Counted from the first letter of the stretch, positions 31,600 to 39,246 are shown. The stretch is 39,635 bases of DNA from an uncultured Eubacteriales bacterium (GCA_900316255.1 ONCI01000038.1:1-39635), one strand, 5' to 3'. The notes: a model not told the origin generated them from the letters alone. Numbers and translations are program-made.

Positions 31600-31649
31600 T
31601 TGACAAAACTGTATGACTGTGCTATTGTACTACTTGCCTAAGACAATAG
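31600..31649 (+). promoter_or_regulatory. Promoter and putative GntR operator
   Basis: TTGACA (31600-31605), 17 bases, TATTGT (31623-31628). An inverted repeat CTATTGT (31622-31628)/ACAATAG (31643-31649) covers the -10 and start region, where an autorepressor would bind. The regulator is encoded directly downstream. Confidence 0.75.
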
Positions 31650-31667
31650 TGTAAAGGAGGCTTGTCC

Positions 31668-32051
31668 ATGGAATGGAACTTTCGCGGAGATCAGCCCATC
31701 TATTCCCAGCTGATCCAGCGGATCAAACAGGGCATCGTCTCCGGCGATCTCAGCCCCGGGGAGCGACTCCCCTCGGTGCGGGACCTGGCCGCCGAGGCCG
31801 GGGTGAATCCCAACACCATGCAGCGTGCGCTGCAGGAGCTGGAGCGGGAGGGCATGGTCTTCTCCCAGCGGACAGCGGGGCGCTTCGTCACGGAAGACGT
31901 AAAGCTCATCGAAGGGGCCAAGCGGGCCTTTGCCGCGGAACACATCCGGGTGTTTCTGGACGGCATGGGAAAGCTTGGCTACGGCAGGGAGGAGATCCTC
32001 TCCCTGCTGCAGGAAGAAGAGGAGGACGCAAATGGCAATTCTGGAATGTAA
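31668..32051 (+). CDS. GntR-family regulator, YtrA subfamily
   Basis: A 127-residue protein: winged helix-turn-helix (about 8-75: IYSQLIQRIKQGIVSGDL, LPSVRDLAAEAGVNPNTMQRAL, EREGMV) followed by a short helical dimerisation tail, the compact YtrA form. YtrA regulators commonly repress their own ABC-transporter operon. The ATG at 31668 has AAAGGAGG 7 bases upstream; the in-frame TTG at 31662 does not. It overlaps the ABC ATPase gene by 20 bases. Confidence 0.93.
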   Translation: MEWNFRGDQPIYSQLIQRIKQGIVSGDLSPGERLPSVRDLAAEAGVNPNTMQRALQELEREGMVFSQRTAGRFVTEDVKLIEGAKRAFAAEHIRVFLDGMGKLGYGREEILSLLQEEEEDANGNSGM

Positions 32052-32727
32052 AAACCTGAGCAAGCGCTACGGCAAGGTAAGCGCCCTGGAGGACGTGAAC
32101 CTGAGCATCGAGCCGGGCCGGGTGGTGGGCCTGCTGGGGCCCAACGGCAGCGGCAAGACCACCCTCATCAAGCTCGTCAACGGGCTCCTGACCCCCAGCG
32201 CCGGCGAGGTCCTGGTGGAGGGGCAGCGCCCCGGTCCCCTGACCAAGGCGGCTGTGGCCTATCTCCCGGATCGGGACTATCTGGCCGACTGGATGAGCGT
32301 GGAGGAACAGATCCGCTTTTTCGCGGACTTCTACAAGGACTTCGACTCCGACAAGGCCATGGAGATGCTGCTCCGGCTGGACATCGACCCCAAGCAGAAG
32401 TTCAAGGCGCTGTCCAAGGGCACCCGGGAGAAGGTGCAGCTCATCCTGGTGATGAGCCGCAAGGCCAGTCTCTATCTGCTGGATGAGCCCATCGGCGGCG
32501 TGGACCCCGCCACCCGGGATTTCATCCTGGACACCATCATCCGCAACTACAACCCCGAAGCCGCCGTGATCATCTCCACCCACCTGATCTCCGATGTGGA
32601 GCCGGTGCTGGACGACGTGATCTTCCTGCAGAAGGGCCGTGTGGTCCTGCACCAGGCAGCCGACAGTCTCCGGGAGGAGAAGGGCAAGAGTGTGGACCAG
32701 TATTTCCGGGAGGTATTCAAATGTTAG
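32032..32727 (+). CDS. ABC transporter ATP-binding protein (YtrB-like)
   Basis: The 231-residue ATPase has Walker A GPNGSGKTT (about 36-44), Walker B LYLLDEPIGGVD (about 147-158), and H-loop STHL (about 183-186). The signature motif is LSKGTREK rather than LSGGQ, as is common in this ABC-2-linked subfamily. It works with the permease encoded next, with which it overlaps by 7 bases. The ATG at 32032 has GAGGAGG upstream. Transported substrate is unknown; relatives respond to cell-wall antibiotics. Confidence 0.94.
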   Translation: MAILECKNLSKRYGKVSALEDVNLSIEPGRVVGLLGPNGSGKTTLIKLVNGLLTPSAGEVLVEGQRPGPLTKAAVAYLPDRDYLADWMSVEEQIRFFADFYKDFDSDKAMEMLLRLDIDPKQKFKALSKGTREKVQLILVMSRKASLYLLDEPIGGVDPATRDFILDTIIRNYNPEAAVIISTHLISDVEPVLDDVIFLQKGRVVLHQAADSLREEKGKSVDQYFREVFKC

Positions 32728-33545
32728 GAAAGCTTTTGAAATATGAATTTCGCGCCACCGGCCGCAGCATGCTGCCCGTTCTGGGTGTGCTGACCCTGCT
32801 GGTGCTGCTGGCCAACATCTCCGTCCGTCTGCTGGACCGTCAGGCCGGCGCCTTCCTCACCATCCTGCTGATCATGGTGATCTTCCTCACGGTGATCGCC
32901 GTCATCGTATCGGAGCTGCTGCCCATCATCGTGATGATCCAGCGCTTCCACAAAAACCTGCTTGCCGGCGAGGGCTATCTGATGCACACCCTGCCGGTCA
33001 GCGTCCACAGCCTGGTCTGGTCCAAGCTGATCGTCTCCCTGGTCTGGATGCTCCTGACCAATGTGATCATCTTCCTTCTGGGAGGTCTCTCCGTCATGCA
33101 TCTGACCAACATGAACCTGGGCGCGGTTCTGGAGGGCTTCCCCAGCGTGGAGGAGCTCCGTCAGTTCCTGTCCTCCGTGGGCCTCAGCATGGGCGATCTG
33201 TATCTCTTCCTGGGTGAGATGGTGGTGGCCGTGGTGCTCAGCGGCATCGTCACATGCCTGCAGTTCTATGCCGCCATGTCCCTGGGCTTCAGCTTTACCA
33301 ACCACAAGGGTCTCATGAGCGTGCTGTGCTTTGTGGGCATCCTCATCGTCCTGAACACCCTGACCAACTTCCTCGGCGTGCGGGAGGTGGAGAACCTCAC
33401 CGAGGTCACCGTGGACTCCTTCCGCGGCGGGATGCAGGTGGCCCAGGGCACCGTGGGCAAGGCTCTGCTCTACACGGTCTTCCAGGGTGCGCTGCTGTAC
33501 CTGGCCACCGTCCTGGGCCTGAAAAAGGGCCTGAACCTGGCATGA
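32721..33545 (+). CDS. ABC-2-type transporter permease
   Basis: The 274-residue protein has six hydrophobic segments (about 18-36, 44-66, 100-125, 165-190, 200-220 and 248-268), with no signal peptide or catalytic motif. Layout and context fit the membrane subunit of a YtrA-regulated ABC transporter. It overlaps both the ATPase gene before it and the HAD gene after it (ATGA). Confidence 0.85.
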   Translation: MLGKLLKYEFRATGRSMLPVLGVLTLLVLLANISVRLLDRQAGAFLTILLIMVIFLTVIAVIVSELLPIIVMIQRFHKNLLAGEGYLMHTLPVSVHSLVWSKLIVSLVWMLLTNVIIFLLGGLSVMHLTNMNLGAVLEGFPSVEELRQFLSSVGLSMGDLYLFLGEMVVAVVLSGIVTCLQFYAAMSLGFSFTNHKGLMSVLCFVGILIVLNTLTNFLGVREVENLTEVTVDSFRGGMQVAQGTVGKALLYTVFQGALLYLATVLGLKKGLNLA

Positions 33546-34360
33546 GCAGGATGCTCCTGGCCTTCGACCTGGACGGCACCCTTCTGGACGACGACAAGCA
33601 CATTCCGGAGGAAAACCTCCTGGCCATCGCCGCGGCGGCGGAACGGGGCTGGATCCCCGTTCCCGCCACCGGGCGGATCTTCCGGGGCATCCCCCAGCCG
33701 GTGAAGGAGCTGCCGGGGGTGCGTTATTTCATCGTCTCCAACGGCGCCGGGGTCTATGACGCAAAAGAGGACCGGATGCTGCTCCGGGCGGACATTTCCC
33801 CGGAGCAGGCAGTGCGCCTCTACGAATATATGGACACCCTCCCCGTGATCTACGACTGTTATCAGGGGGAGGGCGGCTTCATGACCCGCAGCATGTATGA
33901 GAACTGCGAAGATTTCTTCCCCTTCGAGCCTCACATGTATGAGATGGTGAAACGTCTGCGGCAACCGGTGGACGATCTCAAATCCTACCTGCTGCAAAAG
34001 GGCGCGCCCCTGCAGAAGATGCAGGTCTTTTTCCGCCCCCGGGACCTGGCGCTGCGGCGGCAGCTGCTGGAGGACTTCCCCCGACTCTTCCCGGAACTTG
34101 CCGGCACCACCTCGGTCTCCAACAACATCGAGATCAACAGCGCCAATGCTGAGCATCTGGGCATCGATCCCAAAGATACCGTGGCCTTCGGCGACGGCAC
34201 CAACGACCGGGAGATGCTGGAGCTGGCGGGCCTGGGCGTGGCCATGGAAAACGCCGACCCCCTGGTGAAAGCCGTTGCCGATGAGATCACCGCAAGCAAC
34301 AACGCGGCCGGCGTCGCCAAAACTATCCTCCGCCTGCTGGGCGAGAAAAAAGATCCCTGA
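33542..34360 (+). CDS. Cof-type HAD hydrolase lacking the motif III region
   Basis: A 272-residue protein. HAD motif I DLDGTLLDDD (about 9-18), motif II SNGAG (about 67-71) and motif IV AFGDGTNDREML (about 217-228) are present, with a type IIB cap between. In Cof proteins a KGxAL segment with the motif III lysine lies between EINxxxA and the LGI helix; here the sequence goes straight from EINSANA to EHLGID, so about ten residues including the lysine appear to be missing. The start overlaps the permease stop (ATGA), an unusual partner for a YtrA operon. Confidence 0.88.
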   Translation: MSRMLLAFDLDGTLLDDDKHIPEENLLAIAAAAERGWIPVPATGRIFRGIPQPVKELPGVRYFIVSNGAGVYDAKEDRMLLRADISPEQAVRLYEYMDTLPVIYDCYQGEGGFMTRSMYENCEDFFPFEPHMYEMVKRLRQPVDDLKSYLLQKGAPLQKMQVFFRPRDLALRRQLLEDFPRLFPELAGTTSVSNNIEINSANAEHLGIDPKDTVAFGDGTNDREMLELAGLGVAMENADPLVKAVADEITASNNAAGVAKTILRLLGEKKDP

Positions 34361-34397
34361 AGCATGTAATGTGCTCCAGGGATCTTTTTATTTTTTC
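34346..34397 (+). terminator. Terminator of the GntR/ABC/HAD operon
   Basis: AAAAAGATCCCTG pairs with CAGGGATCTTTTT around an inner AGCAT/ATGTGCT stem, with TTTTTATTTTTTC following. The stop codon lies in the left arm. Confidence 0.9.
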
Positions 34398-34580
34398 TCT
34401 CATGTACTGAAATACCGGTCCTCCGCCCAGCAGGCAGGGTTATTCGCAATGTAGGTCCAAATATCCAGGTAATCCTTTTCATTGCGAACAATATGCTCAT
34501 GGAAGGATCGCTGCCAGATATTCTCCCCTAATTCCCGATTAACCAGTCGTTTTACAGTTCCCACGAATCTGGGAAGGACA

Positions 34581-34614
34581 GCCGTAGGGGCCCGGCCATG
34601 GGCTCCCCGACGGC
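34581..34614 (+). repeat. GTAG palindrome inside the RAYT gene, at the frameshift
   Basis: CCGTAGGGGCCCGG... with arms GGGGCCC and GGGCTCC around CATG. It encodes the low-complexity GPSGSPWPGPYG just before the frames diverge. Confidence 0.7.
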
Positions 34615-34755
34615 CCGTCTCCCACGATCGTCACCAACAGGTGGACATGATTCGGCATGATTATATATGCGTCAACGGAAATATGGGAATAGACCTCATT
34701 CGAATGGAGGATAACCTTTTCCACGATCTTGCCCTGCTGGGTGAGCTGTAATTGC

Positions 34756-34783
34756 GGGCCGTCGAGGGCGACGGCCCCTACGG
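34756..34783 (-). repeat. Second GTAG palindrome inside the RAYT gene, in frame
   Basis: On the minus strand GCCGTAGGGGCCGTCGCCC...; it encodes VAVGAVALDGP and keeps the frame open. Confidence 0.6.
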
Positions 34784-34900
34784 CAACAGAAGCGAGGATG
34801 CAGCTTCGGTTCTTCGTGCAGAAGGTTACGAAATACGCCCCATTTTCGTTGTAGTTATACTCCTTCAGGCGAGGAGACTTCCGAACCGGATAGTCTGCTC

Positions 34901-35803
34901 TCACCGGTCCAGCCAATGACAGGCGGCCAGGGCGGCCACGGCCCCGTCGGCTGCGGCGGTGGTGAGCTGCCGCACGGTCTTTTTGCGGCAGTCGCCCGCC
35001 ACGAAAAGGCCCTCGGTGGGGGTAAGGCAATCCTCGCCCGCGTCGGCATAGCCGGCCTTATCCCGGTTCAGCCAGGGGGCAAAGGCCTCCAGATCCGGCT
35101 GGTGCCCGATGGCCACGAAGAGGCCCTCCACGGGGATCTCCCGGCTCTGGCCGTTCTGCTCCACAGCGATCCCGCAAAGCTCCTCCTCGCCCAGGAGGGC
35201 GGTGACGGAGGCGTTCAGAACGAATTCCACGTTCTCCCGCTCCCGCAGGGCGTCCACCAGCTTCTGCTCACCCCGGAAGGAATCCCGGCGGTGGATCAGA
35301 TAGACCTTGCTGCAGGTCTCGCTCAGCAGCAGGGCGTCCTGCAGGGCGCTGTTGCCGCCGCCGTTCACGGCCACGGCCTTGTTCTTGTAGAAGGCCCCGT
35401 CGCACACGGCGCAGTAGCCCACGCCGCTGCCAACCAGCTCCTCTTCCCGCGCAACGCCCAGCATCCGGGGCCGTGCGCCGGCGGCCAGGATCAGGGCTTT
35501 GCCCTCGAAGGCGGCGCCGGAGTCGCAGAGCGCTTTCCAGCCCTCCGCCGTCTTCTCCAGGCCCGTGACCTCTTCCAGCTCCACTTCCGCGCCCTGCTCC
35601 ATGGCCTGCTCCAGCAGCTTGTCACCCAGCTCGTTGCCGCTGATGGACACGAAGCCCGGGAAGTTCTCCACCCGGGGGGACCAGGTGATCTGTCCGCCGA
35701 AGGCGGCCTTTTCCAGCACTAAGACGCTTTTGCCCGCCCGGCAGGCATAGGTGGCGGCGGTGAGACCCGCCGGGCCCCCGCCGATGATGAGAATATCGTA
35801 CAT
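34901..35803 (-). CDS. trxB: Thioredoxin reductase
   Basis: The 300-residue flavoprotein has an FAD site GGGPAGLTAATYACRAG (about 8-24), the redox-active pair CAVC in YCAVCDGAF (about 131-139), an NAD(P)H-binding region with NGGGNSALQDALLLS, and the C-terminal FAD segment GLFVAGDCRKKTVRQLTTAAADG. It reduces thioredoxin-like proteins. The ATG at 35803 has AGAAGGAG 8 bases upstream; an earlier in-frame start reads through the ribosome binding site. It lies 149 bases after nrdD without a visible promoter, so it may be read from the nrd promoters. Confidence 0.93.
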   Translation of the reverse strand: MYDILIIGGGPAGLTAATYACRAGKSVLVLEKAAFGGQITWSPRVENFPGFVSISGNELGDKLLEQAMEQGAEVELEEVTGLEKTAEGWKALCDSGAAFEGKALILAAGARPRMLGVAREEELVGSGVGYCAVCDGAFYKNKAVAVNGGGNSALQDALLLSETCSKVYLIHRRDSFRGEQKLVDALRERENVEFVLNASVTALLGEEELCGIAVEQNGQSREIPVEGLFVAIGHQPDLEAFAPWLNRDKAGYADAGEDCLTPTEGLFVAGDCRKKTVRQLTTAAADGAVAALAACHWLDR

Positions 35804-35827
35804 CGTTTTCTCCTTCTGTAAAAAGAT

Positions 35828-35928
35828 TGTCATCCTGAGTCGCTTGCGACGAAGGATCTCATCCGCGCAGTCTGCGGCAAACCGGGCCTGCGCCGGGGGC
35901 GAGATCCTTCGCTGCGCTCAGGATGACA
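35828..35928. repeat. 101-bp inverted-repeat element between nrdD and trxB
   Basis: TGTCATCCTGAG (35828-35839) and CTCAGGATGACA (35917-35928) are perfect inverted ends, followed inward by CGAAGGATCTC and GAGATCCTTCG. The unit also occurs singly at 2197-2224. Confidence 0.65.
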
Positions 35929-35952
35929 CATTCTCAAAACTCAAAACTGTTT

Positions 35953-38352
35953 TTACTGGGCGGTCACGAAGGCCTTGATGGCGCCGGCGCCGGCGACCTT
36001 CTCAAAGCCGGTGCCCCGGGGGATGATCAGGGTGGGGGCCTGCTTCACGCCGTATTCCTTGGCAAGCTCCGGGTGCTCGTCCGCCAGGATCTTGTCATAG
36101 CGGAAGCCGGCCTTGTCCATGTAGGAGCAGGCGATGCGGCAGTTGGGGCAGGTGGCGGTGGCAAAGAGAATGGGCGTGGGCTCGGCAGCCTTGGCCGCAG
36201 CCACGGGAGAGGCCTCTACAGCCTGCGCCGCTTCCCGGCTCTGGGGCTTGGGGACCTGCACGGGCCCGATGTGGGTCAGGTGAGAGTTCTGCAGGTTATA
36301 CTCCCGGCGCTCCTTGTACTCCTGGGTCTTGCCCTCGTTCCAGTTCTGGACCGGGCGGTAGTAGCCGGTGATGCGGCTGTAGACCTCGGCGCTCTTGCCG
36401 CAGTGGGGGCAGGTGAAGTGCTCGCCGGTGAGGTAGCCGTGGTCCTTGCACACCGAGTAGGTGGGAGACATGGTGTAGTAGGGCAGGCGGTAGTTCTCTG
36501 CGATCTTCCGCACCAGGTTGGCGGCAGCCTGCCAGTCAGGCAGCTTCTCGCCCAGGAAGGCGTGGAACACGGTGCCGGAGGTGTAGCGGGTCTGCAGGTC
36601 ATCCTGGATGTCCAGAGCAGCGAAGATATCGTCGGTGTAGCTCACGGGCAGGTGGGAGCTGTTGGTGTAGTAGGGGGTGCCGCCGGGCTCCGCCGCGGTG
36701 ATGATGTCGGGGAAGGCTTCCACGTCGTGCTTGGCAAAGCGGTAGGAGGTGCTTTCGGCCGGGGTGGCCTCCAGGTTGTAGAGGTCGCCGTACTGCTCCT
36801 GGTAGTCGCTCAGGCGCTCGCGCATGTGGTCCAGCACCTGCTTGGTAAACTCCTGGCACTTGGGATCGGTCATGTCGGCGCGGATCCACTTGGCATTCAG
36901 GCCGGCCTCATTCATACCCACCAGGCCGATGGTGGAGAAGTGATTCTCAAAGGTGCCGAGATAGTGCTTGGTGTAGGGGTACAGGCCCTCGTTGAGGAGC
37001 TTGGTGATGACGGTGCGCTTGATCTTCAGGGAGCGGGCCGCCAGATCCATCAGCTTGTCCAGGCGCTGGTAGAAGTCCTGCTCGTCCTTGGACTGGTAGG
37101 CCAGTCTCGGCATATTCAGGGTGACAACGCCGATGGAGCCGGTAGACTCGCCGGAGCCGAAGTAGCCGCCGGACTTCTTGCGCAGCTCCCGCAGGTCCAG
37201 ACGCAGGCGGCAGCACATGGAGCGCACATCGGAAGGCTCCATATCGGAGTTGATGTAGTTGGAGAAGTAGGGGGTGCCGTATTTGGCGGTCATCTCGAAG
37301 AGGAGCTTGTTGTTCTCGGTGGGAGACCAGTCAAAGTCCTTGGTGATGGAGTAGGTGGGGATGGGGTACTGGAAGCCGCGGCCGTTGGCGTCGCCCTCGA
37401 TCATGACGTTGATGAAGGCCTTGTTCACCAGGTCCATCTCGGCCTTGCAGTCGCCGTAGGTGAAGTCCATCTCCTTGCCGCCCACGATGGCGGGCAGGTC
37501 CTTCAGGTCATTGGGAACGGTCCAGTCCAGGGTGATGTTGGAGAAGGGAGCCTGGGTGCCCCAGCGGCTGGGGGTGTTCACGCCGAAGACGAAGGACTGG
37601 ACGCACTGCTTGACTTCCTTGTAGCTCAGGTTATCCACCTTCACGAAGGGGGCCAGGTAGGTGTCGAAGGAGGAGAAGGCCTGGGCGCCGGCCCACTCGT
37701 TCTGCATGATGCCCAGGAAGTTCACCATCTGGTTGCAGAGGGTGGACAGGTGGCTTGCGGGAGAAGAATTGATCTTGCCCGGGATGCCCAGACCCTGCTG
37801 GATCAGCTGCTTCAGGCTCCAGCCGGCGCAGTAGCCGGTGAGCATGCTCAGGTCGTGCAGGTGGATCTCGCAGTTGCGGTGGGCGTTGGCGATCTCCTGG
37901 TCATAGACCTCGGAGAGCCAGTAGTTGGCGGTGATGGCGCCGGAGTTGGAGAGGATCAGGCCGCCCACGGAGTAGGTGACGGTGGAGTTCTCCTTCACGC
38001 GCCAGTCGGTGACGTTCAGGTACTTGTCCACGGTGTCCTTGTAGTCCAGATAGGTGGACTTCATGCTGCGCAGTTTCTCCCGCTGCTTGCGGTAGAGGAT
38101 GTAGGCCTTGGCGACCTGCTCGTAACCGCCCCGGGACAGAACTGCTTCCACGCTGTCCTGGATGTCTTCCACCGCAATCTTGCCGTCCTTGATCTTGGGC
38201 AGGAAGTCCGCGGAGGTCTTCAGCGCCAGAAAATCGATGACGCTGTCGTTATACTCCGTCTTGGTGGCGTCAAAGGCCTTTTTGATGGCCTCGGCGATCT
38301 TGGTGATGTCAAACTCGACGACCTTGCCGTCTCTTTTTACGACCTGATACAT
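35953..38352 (-). CDS. nrdD: Anaerobic ribonucleoside-triphosphate reductase with fused thioredoxin-like domain
   Basis: The 799-residue class III reductase makes dNTPs without oxygen using a glycyl radical. Residues 1-95 form an ATP-cone (VVKRDGKVVEFDITKIAEAI), the allosteric site. The catalytic core follows, with zinc-site cysteines in VCKDHGYLTG...FTCPHCG and the radical loop RITGYYRPVQNWNEG (Gly about 663). An Ala/Pro-rich linker (about 700-725) leads to a C-terminal thioredoxin/glutaredoxin-like domain with CPNC at 735-738 and a QAPT cis-proline region (about 771-774). The fused domain could deliver electrons to the active site. It lies 24 bases after nrdG. Confidence 0.95.
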   Translation of the reverse strand: MYQVVKRDGKVVEFDITKIAEAIKKAFDATKTEYNDSVIDFLALKTSADFLPKIKDGKIAVEDIQDSVEAVLSRGGYEQVAKAYILYRKQREKLRSMKSTYLDYKDTVDKYLNVTDWRVKENSTVTYSVGGLILSNSGAITANYWLSEVYDQEIANAHRNCEIHLHDLSMLTGYCAGWSLKQLIQQGLGIPGKINSSPASHLSTLCNQMVNFLGIMQNEWAGAQAFSSFDTYLAPFVKVDNLSYKEVKQCVQSFVFGVNTPSRWGTQAPFSNITLDWTVPNDLKDLPAIVGGKEMDFTYGDCKAEMDLVNKAFINVMIEGDANGRGFQYPIPTYSITKDFDWSPTENNKLLFEMTAKYGTPYFSNYINSDMEPSDVRSMCCRLRLDLRELRKKSGGYFGSGESTGSIGVVTLNMPRLAYQSKDEQDFYQRLDKLMDLAARSLKIKRTVITKLLNEGLYPYTKHYLGTFENHFSTIGLVGMNEAGLNAKWIRADMTDPKCQEFTKQVLDHMRERLSDYQEQYGDLYNLEATPAESTSYRFAKHDVEAFPDIITAAEPGGTPYYTNSSHLPVSYTDDIFAALDIQDDLQTRYTSGTVFHAFLGEKLPDWQAAANLVRKIAENYRLPYYTMSPTYSVCKDHGYLTGEHFTCPHCGKSAEVYSRITGYYRPVQNWNEGKTQEYKERREYNLQNSHLTHIGPVQVPKPQSREAAQAVEASPVAAAKAAEPTPILFATATCPNCRIACSYMDKAGFRYDKILADEHPELAKEYGVKQAPTLIIPRGTGFEKVAGAGAIKAFVTAQ

Positions 38353-38376
38353 ATCTCTTCTCCCTTTCCTGTATCT

Positions 38377-39078
38377 TTATTCAACGCCTCTGACCTGAAC
38401 GCTGGGCACGATGGGCCGCACCGCGTCCGCCAGGGCGTGCATTTCCTCTGCTGTGAAGGCGCTGAGGCCTTCGATGGCGATCACGTCGCCGGAATCCTTG
38501 AATTGCTGGAGGTAGTATTCTTTTGCGCCCTCGATCCAGCGGGCGGCCTCCAGCAGGCTCTCCCGTGTGTGCAGGCCCTTCACCACCGTGGTGCGGAACT
38601 CATACTCCACTTGTCCCGAGAGCAGGAAGTTCTTGCTGCGCTCCACCGGGGCCAGATCGAAGCCGGGCACGCCCACGGTTTTGGCATAGAGGGCAGGGGA
38701 GTTTTTGATGTCCACCGCCACCCGGTCCACCAGGCCTTCTTCCACCAGAGCCATCAGCCGCTCCGGGAAGGAGCCGTTGGTGTCCAGCTTCACCGCATAA
38801 CCCAGGTCCTTGACCTTGCGGAGGAAGCCGTCGATGTCCTTGTGGAGCAGAGGCTCGCCGCCGGTGACGGCCACCCCGTCCAGGATGCCCTGGCGCTTTT
38901 TCAGAAAGGCCAGCACCGTCTCCTCGCCGTTCTCGTCTCCCTGAAGCCGCTCGGGCAGCACCAGCGGGGCGTTGTGGCAGAAGGGGCAGCGGAAGTTGCA
39001 GCCGCCGGTGAACACCGTGCATGCCACATGGCCGGGATAGTCCAGCAATGTCAATTTTTGAAGTCCGGATATCCGCAA
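38377..39078 (-). CDS. nrdG: Anaerobic ribonucleotide reductase activating protein (radical SAM)
   Basis: The 233-residue radical SAM enzyme installs the glycyl radical on NrdD. It has CNFRCPFC (about 27-34, CxxxCxxC cluster site), the GGEP motif in AVTGGEPLLH (about 70-79), and DTNGS. The start is taken as TTG at 39078 because GGAGGAGG lies about 8 bases upstream and the conserved RISGLQKLTLLDYPG begins directly after it; a long in-frame extension to 39288 crosses the promoters and NrdR boxes. nrdG comes first in the nrdG-nrdD operon, the reverse of the enterobacterial order. Confidence 0.93.
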   Translation of the reverse strand: MRISGLQKLTLLDYPGHVACTVFTGGCNFRCPFCHNAPLVLPERLQGDENGEETVLAFLKKRQGILDGVAVTGGEPLLHKDIDGFLRKVKDLGYAVKLDTNGSFPERLMALVEEGLVDRVAVDIKNSPALYAKTVGVPGFDLAPVERSKNFLLSGQVEYEFRTTVVKGLHTRESLLEAARWIEGAKEYYLQQFKDSGDVIAIEGLSAFTAEEMHALADAVRPIVPSVQVRGVE

Positions 39079-39115
39079 ATCGCTTGCCTCCTCCCTCTTG
39101 ATCGGTGCAGGGCCT

Positions 39116-39144
39116 ATGATAGTCCCATCTTGTTGTATTGTCAA
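39116..39144 (-). promoter_or_regulatory. nrdG proximal promoter
   Basis: Minus strand: TTGACA (39144-39139), 17 bases, TATCAT (39121-39116). Confidence 0.8.
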
Positions 39145-39152
39145 GGGGGTTA

Positions 39153-39210
39153 ACACAAAATATAGGAAGTTTAACCGGATTGTAACCGGTTTGACCACAA
39201 AATATAGTGT
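39153..39210 (-). promoter_or_regulatory. Pair of NrdR-like boxes
   Basis: Plus-strand 16-mers ACACAAAATATAGGAA (39153-39168) and CCACAAAATATAGTGT (39195-39210) share ACAAAATATAG exactly. By my count they match 12 and 14 of 16 positions of the NrdR consensus. They are 42 bases apart, four helical turns, as expected for cooperative NrdR binding. The first lies 8 bases upstream of the proximal -35. Confidence 0.75.
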
Positions 39211-39239
39211 CACCCGGGATTTTGTTCCCGGCTGACACC
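39208..39239 (-). other. Hairpin at the 5' end of the distal nrd transcript
   Basis: GTGTCACCCGGGA pairs with TCCCGGCTGACAC (one mismatch) around TTTTGT. It begins at about the predicted start of the distal transcript and overlaps the edge of the second NrdR box. Confidence 0.5.
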
Positions 39240-39246
39240 GTTTGAC

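Larger units (their letters stand above)
34400..34904 (-). pseudogene. REP-associated tyrosine transposase (RAYT), frameshifted
   Basis: The first reading frame (34904 down to 34539) gives PVRKSPRLKEYNYNENGAYF, FVTFCTKNRSCIL and VDAYIIMPNHVHLLVTI; the HxH pair in MPNHVHLL is the HUH metal site of Y1 transposases. A second frame continues to the stop at 34400-34402: LPRFVGTVKRLVNRELG, IWQRSFHEHIVRNEKDYL and WTYIANNP, the RAYT C-terminal half. The frames switch around 34581-34614, where a GTAG palindrome lies. RAYTs act on single-stranded REP DNA. A GTG at 34904-34902 overlaps the trxB stop and is the best start. Confidence 0.85.

Noticed and set aside
35923-39153. A 1076-codon plus-strand open frame
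   Set aside because: It is antisense to nrdD and nrdG, crosses their promoter, and its translation is repetitive Gly, Val, His and Leu with no domain.
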